Shown: piece after piece, positions 61,633 to 64,000 of the stretch
Position numbering within the stretch: the stretch's first letter is position 1
Layout of the letters: every line of letters starts with the position of its first letter
DNA from: Alteromonas sp. BL110
GTDB taxonomy: Bacteria; Pseudomonadota; Gammaproteobacteria; Enterobacterales; Alteromonadaceae
Assembly: GCF_003443615.1 (NCBI RefSeq)
Contig: NZ_CP031967.1
Coordinates: 3,100,001-3,164,000 of the forward strand
Direction of reading: 5' to 3'
Length of the DNA: 64,000 bases
The notes under the pieces: generated by a model
Databases searched by the model: none
Seen by the model: only the letters and a program-made list of their open reading frames with translations
What the model was told of the DNA's origin: nothing
Made by a program: the position numbers and the translations under genes

Positions 61633-62574
61633 ATGCAAAATAAAGCACTTATCGTTATAGGTATGCACAGAAGTGGAACATCCGCGCTTTCTGGTTTACT
61701 TGATGAACTGGGTATTTTTATGGGCAAAACTTTATTCGCAGCACAGAAAGGGGTAAATGAAAAAGGCTTCTTTGAAAATGCGGAATTGGTAGCCCTCAAC
61801 GATCTCATGTTAGATGAACTAGCATCTTCTTGGGATAACCCTATAGCGGACATTTGCGATTATTCTATCGGCAAGGAGTCTTTTTTTATAGAAAAAGCTC
61901 ATTCTTTGCTTAAGAACGATTACGATAATCAAGCTTTTTGGGGAATGAAAGACCCCAGAACTACCTTGTTACTTCCTTTTTGGAAAAAGGTCCTTGAAGA
62001 AAATGAAAGGGTATTACCTCATTATATATTGATGCTGAGATCTCCTTTCGAGGTATTCGGTTCACTCAAAAAGCGAGATGATTTTTCTTTGGAAAAGTCA
62101 CTAATGTTGTGGATGAATTATACCTTGAGTGGGTACTATCACTCAATGCATGCACCTCGATTGATTGTTCATTACAATCAGCTCTTATCATCTCCTGAAA
62201 CCGTGGCCAAAAACATTGCTGCATTAATCGACAAACCTTTTGATATCGCTGCTTCACAGTTGTCTTTCGTAGATAAAAAGATGCGGAATCAGCGCACTGA
62301 GCCTACTTTAGAAACTCCGCTTGCTGTAATGGCGCAGTCAGTTTATGAACAGCTATCGAAAGAGAAAGTAGATGAAGCAGAACTAAATAAAATCAGAAAT
62401 GATTACTTGAGTTATCAATCTAGTCTATCCAATGTATTAAAAGAACACTTATTGGCAGTAAAAAAGGAAGAAGTGTTTTATAGGAAATTATTCGTCGATG
62501 CATACAATTCATTTTGGTGGAAATGCAGTTGGCCAATCAAGAAAATAGAAGAGTTGATTAGAGGGAAAAAGTGA
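61633..62574 (+). CDS. Sulfotransferase family protein
   Basis: A 313-residue protein. GMHRSGTSAL at residues 10-19 is the 5'-phosphosulfate-binding loop of PAPS-dependent sulfotransferases, and MLRSPFEVFGSLKKRDDFSLEKSLMLW (about 136-162) fits the 3'-phosphate-binding region. The opening IVIGMHRSGTSALSGLLDELGIFMG is typical of polysaccharide-locus members. It follows the glycosyltransferase stop by one base and overlaps the next gene, so it lies within the operon. It likely sulfates the exopolysaccharide or a precursor (inference). Confidence 0.85.
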   Translation: MQNKALIVIGMHRSGTSALSGLLDELGIFMGKTLFAAQKGVNEKGFFENAELVALNDLMLDELASSWDNPIADICDYSIGKESFFIEKAHSLLKNDYDNQAFWGMKDPRTTLLLPFWKKVLEENERVLPHYILMLRSPFEVFGSLKKRDDFSLEKSLMLWMNYTLSGYYHSMHAPRLIVHYNQLLSSPETVAKNIAALIDKPFDIAASQLSFVDKKMRNQRTEPTLETPLAVMAQSVYEQLSKEKVDEAELNKIRNDYLSYQSSLSNVLKEHLLAVKKEEVFYRKLFVDAYNSFWWKCSWPIKKIEELIRGKK

Positions 62575-63503
62575 TGAGACACGTCGTTGTGGGGGTTATA
62601 ACTTGTAGAAGGCCTGAATGGTTGTCTCGACTCCTCGATAGTCTACTCAAACAAGAAGTGCGAGAGGAAATAAAGGTCACGATTGCCGTCGTTGATAATG
62701 CAAATGACGACAAAACCCGAAAAGTGGTTGAATCAAAAAAAGTTTCAAGTACATCGATTAACCTTCTTTACGATATCGAGCCTAAGCCTGGGATAGTGTT
62801 TGCAAGGAATAAATGCGTTTCCCTATGTCAGTCATTGAATGCTGACTTTCTAGCCTTTATAGATGATGACGAATGGTTAGAACAAGATAATTGGATTAAC
62901 ACGTTGCTCGAAGCATCTGAGCGATACAACTGCGATATCGTGACCAGTCGAGTTGTTTCAGTTGGAGAAAGTGGCACCCCTGATTGGGCTGTTAACCTCA
63001 TTTACGGGAAAAACCCTTACGAGGAAGGGGAGCAGCTACCAGTGTTTTATACCAACAACTTACTGCTTTCAAAAAGCGTTATTGCGGCCACAGTCCCCTG
63101 TTTTGATAAACGTTTTGCCATGACGGGAGCCAGTGATTATCATTTTGCATTAAGGTGTAATCACCTTGGGTTTCGTTGCGTGTACACAGAGGCTCCTGTA
63201 CACGAAGAGTTTCCTAAGAGCCGAGCAACGATTAAGTGGTTTTGCAGAAGGGGGTTTCGTTCCGGTATAGGATATACGCGATCTCACCTTTTTGAAGAAA
63301 CGTATGTCAAAGCGCTAGTTCGTGTTACCTTCATGACCATGGTCAGATTGGGGCGAAGCCTTTTGAGTTTCGCACAGGGCATCGTTACACTGAACAAAAC
63401 AAAATTAGTAGACGGCCTGTTTCGACTTTGTTCTGCGGCTGGTTCAGTTGCTGGCTTCTTCGGTATCAAACATGAAGAATATAAAGTTATTCATGGTAAA
63501 TAA
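62574..63503 (+). CDS. Family 2 glycosyltransferase
   Basis: A 309-residue GT-A fold enzyme. VVVGVITCRRPEWLSRLLDSLL opens the domain, VVDNANDDKT is the nucleotide-binding turn, and DDDEW at about 97-101 the metal site. NNLLLSKSVIAATVPCFDKRFAMTGASDYHFALRCNHLG is the acceptor region, in which TGASDYHFALR fits the GG(x)ED-type motif. A weak hydrophobic C-terminal region may contact the membrane. The ATG at 62574 overlaps the sulfotransferase stop (TGATG) with GAGGG 8 nt upstream; a GTG one codon earlier is possible. Confidence 0.9.
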   Translation: MRHVVVGVITCRRPEWLSRLLDSLLKQEVREEIKVTIAVVDNANDDKTRKVVESKKVSSTSINLLYDIEPKPGIVFARNKCVSLCQSLNADFLAFIDDDEWLEQDNWINTLLEASERYNCDIVTSRVVSVGESGTPDWAVNLIYGKNPYEEGEQLPVFYTNNLLLSKSVIAATVPCFDKRFAMTGASDYHFALRCNHLGFRCVYTEAPVHEEFPKSRATIKWFCRRGFRSGIGYTRSHLFEETYVKALVRVTFMTMVRLGRSLLSFAQGIVTLNKTKLVDGLFRLCSAAGSVAGFFGIKHEEYKVIHGK

Positions 63504-63559
63504 TTCAGCTCTGTGATTTTAGGATAACGAAATAGCGGTTAAAGTTTACGAGGCTCTTT

Positions 63560-64000
63560 ATGCAACGTTTTTACACTACAATACTCTTTCTCGTAGCGCT
63601 ATTGAGCGCTCATTGCGCCCTAGCCTCGGAAAGTGACTGTATAGAAAAAAATATTTCAGTGTATCAGTGGGGGGTGAGGCACTATGCAGCGATGCCAGCA
63701 ACACTATCGGTTCCGCCAGGTAATACACTTGATGCCTGCATTAAACTCACGGGTATTGGCACTAAACCTCTTGAAATAACGCCTAAGCATTACGATTTAT
63801 CTGTCAACGGTGGTCCTTTTATAACAGGCAAGACGTTACAAATATTCGATAATGATGTGCTGCGTATAAAGCTTGTAGCACCCGCAAAACCCAATGACCA
63901 CAAGGTAACTCGTCTTGAGTTTTTTGAAACTGATAAAACTATGCGACGAGATGTCTTGCGAATTGCCTGGCAAGTTCAAACTGATAACAGTAATACACTC
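63560..64000 (+). CDS. Secreted protein, N-terminal part (runs off window)
   Basis: An open frame of 147 codons with no stop before the window ends. MQRFYTTILFLVALLSAHCALA is a clear signal peptide; ALA-SE is the likely cleavage site. The mature start SDCIEKNISVYQWGVRHYAAMPATLSVPPG is not recognised by me. Three Cys are visible by codon 70 (one within the signal). It lies 57 bp after the last glycosyltransferase on the same strand, so it may be the next gene of the exopolysaccharide operon; periplasmic or surface glycan-processing enzymes are common at this place in XrtA loci (inference). Confidence 0.75.
   Translation, partial: MQRFYTTILFLVALLSAHCALASESDCIEKNISVYQWGVRHYAAMPATLSVPPGNTLDACIKLTGIGTKPLEITPKHYDLSVNGGPFITGKTLQIFDNDVLRIKLVAPAKPNDHKVTRLEFFETDKTMRRDVLRIAWQVQTDNSNTL

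Noticed and set aside
1..64000. CRISPR arrays, tRNA or rRNA genes, insertion sequences and prophage genes
   Set aside because: No evenly spaced direct repeats, no cloverleaf-type T-loop contexts outside genes, and no transposase, integrase or phage structural proteins were seen.

Overview
The window looks like a chromosomal segment of a marine gammaproteobacterium of the Alteromonadales, most probably Alteromonas or a close relative. This rests on gene content and protein flavour (TonB-dependent receptors, a SoxR with an intact Cys cluster, FadE with its C-terminal extension, DUF3718 and DUF3081 proteins, an exosortase A polysaccharide locus, GlnE, HldE, LpxL), moderate GC and gammaproteobacterial ribosome binding sites. 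No rRNA, tRNA, insertion sequence, prophage or CRISPR array was seen.

Layout. 1-6.5 kb: an unrecognised 370-residue protein, a secreted DUF3718 protein, a secreted M24 peptidase-like protein, a VOC protein divergent from soxR with a SoxR-box-like palindrome between them, rlmF, and a TorF-like porin. 6.5-12 kb: a choline-to-glycine-betaine operon (betB, betA, BCCT-like transporter) preceded by 840 bp of noncoding DNA with a family of operator-like palindromes. 12-17 kb: META/MliC lipoprotein, Mpo1-like protein, crotonase, two small coupled genes, an RNA methyltransferase and a YlqF-type GTPase. 17-21 kb: a copper-radical oxidase with its five metal/cofactor residues, a partner protein made of two repeats, and a WbuC-type cupin. 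21-24 kb: an aromatic-residue-rich leader peptide with competing hairpins ahead of a small HTH gene, then upp and a LacI regulator. 23.7-32.6 kb: two TonB-dependent receptors, tdk and a GGDEF-EAL protein. 32.6-42.3 kb: periplasmic binding-like protein, fadE, an RND exporter / LolA-like / outer-membrane protein set, a DUF3081 protein and lpxL. 42.6-49.2 kb: TcpQ-domain protein, glnE, DUF350 protein, GIY-YIG protein, hldE.

49.4-64 kb is an exosortase A (XrtA) exopolysaccharide locus. On one side are an ExeA-like ATPase, an outer-membrane protein, a tyrosine autokinase, a Wzz-like chain-length protein and a Wza-like export lipoprotein. Divergent from these are an initiating sugar transferase, XrtA, a GNAT-fold protein, an O-antigen-ligase-like membrane protein, two family 2 glycosyltransferases, a sulfotransferase and the start of a secreted protein that runs off the window. 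Together they should build, possibly sulfate, and export a polysaccharide.

The least ordinary items are the attenuator-like element at 21181-21327 in front of an antitoxin-like HTH gene, and the copper-radical-oxidase operon with its duplicated partner protein. Function assignments come from recognising motifs by eye; no database search was possible.
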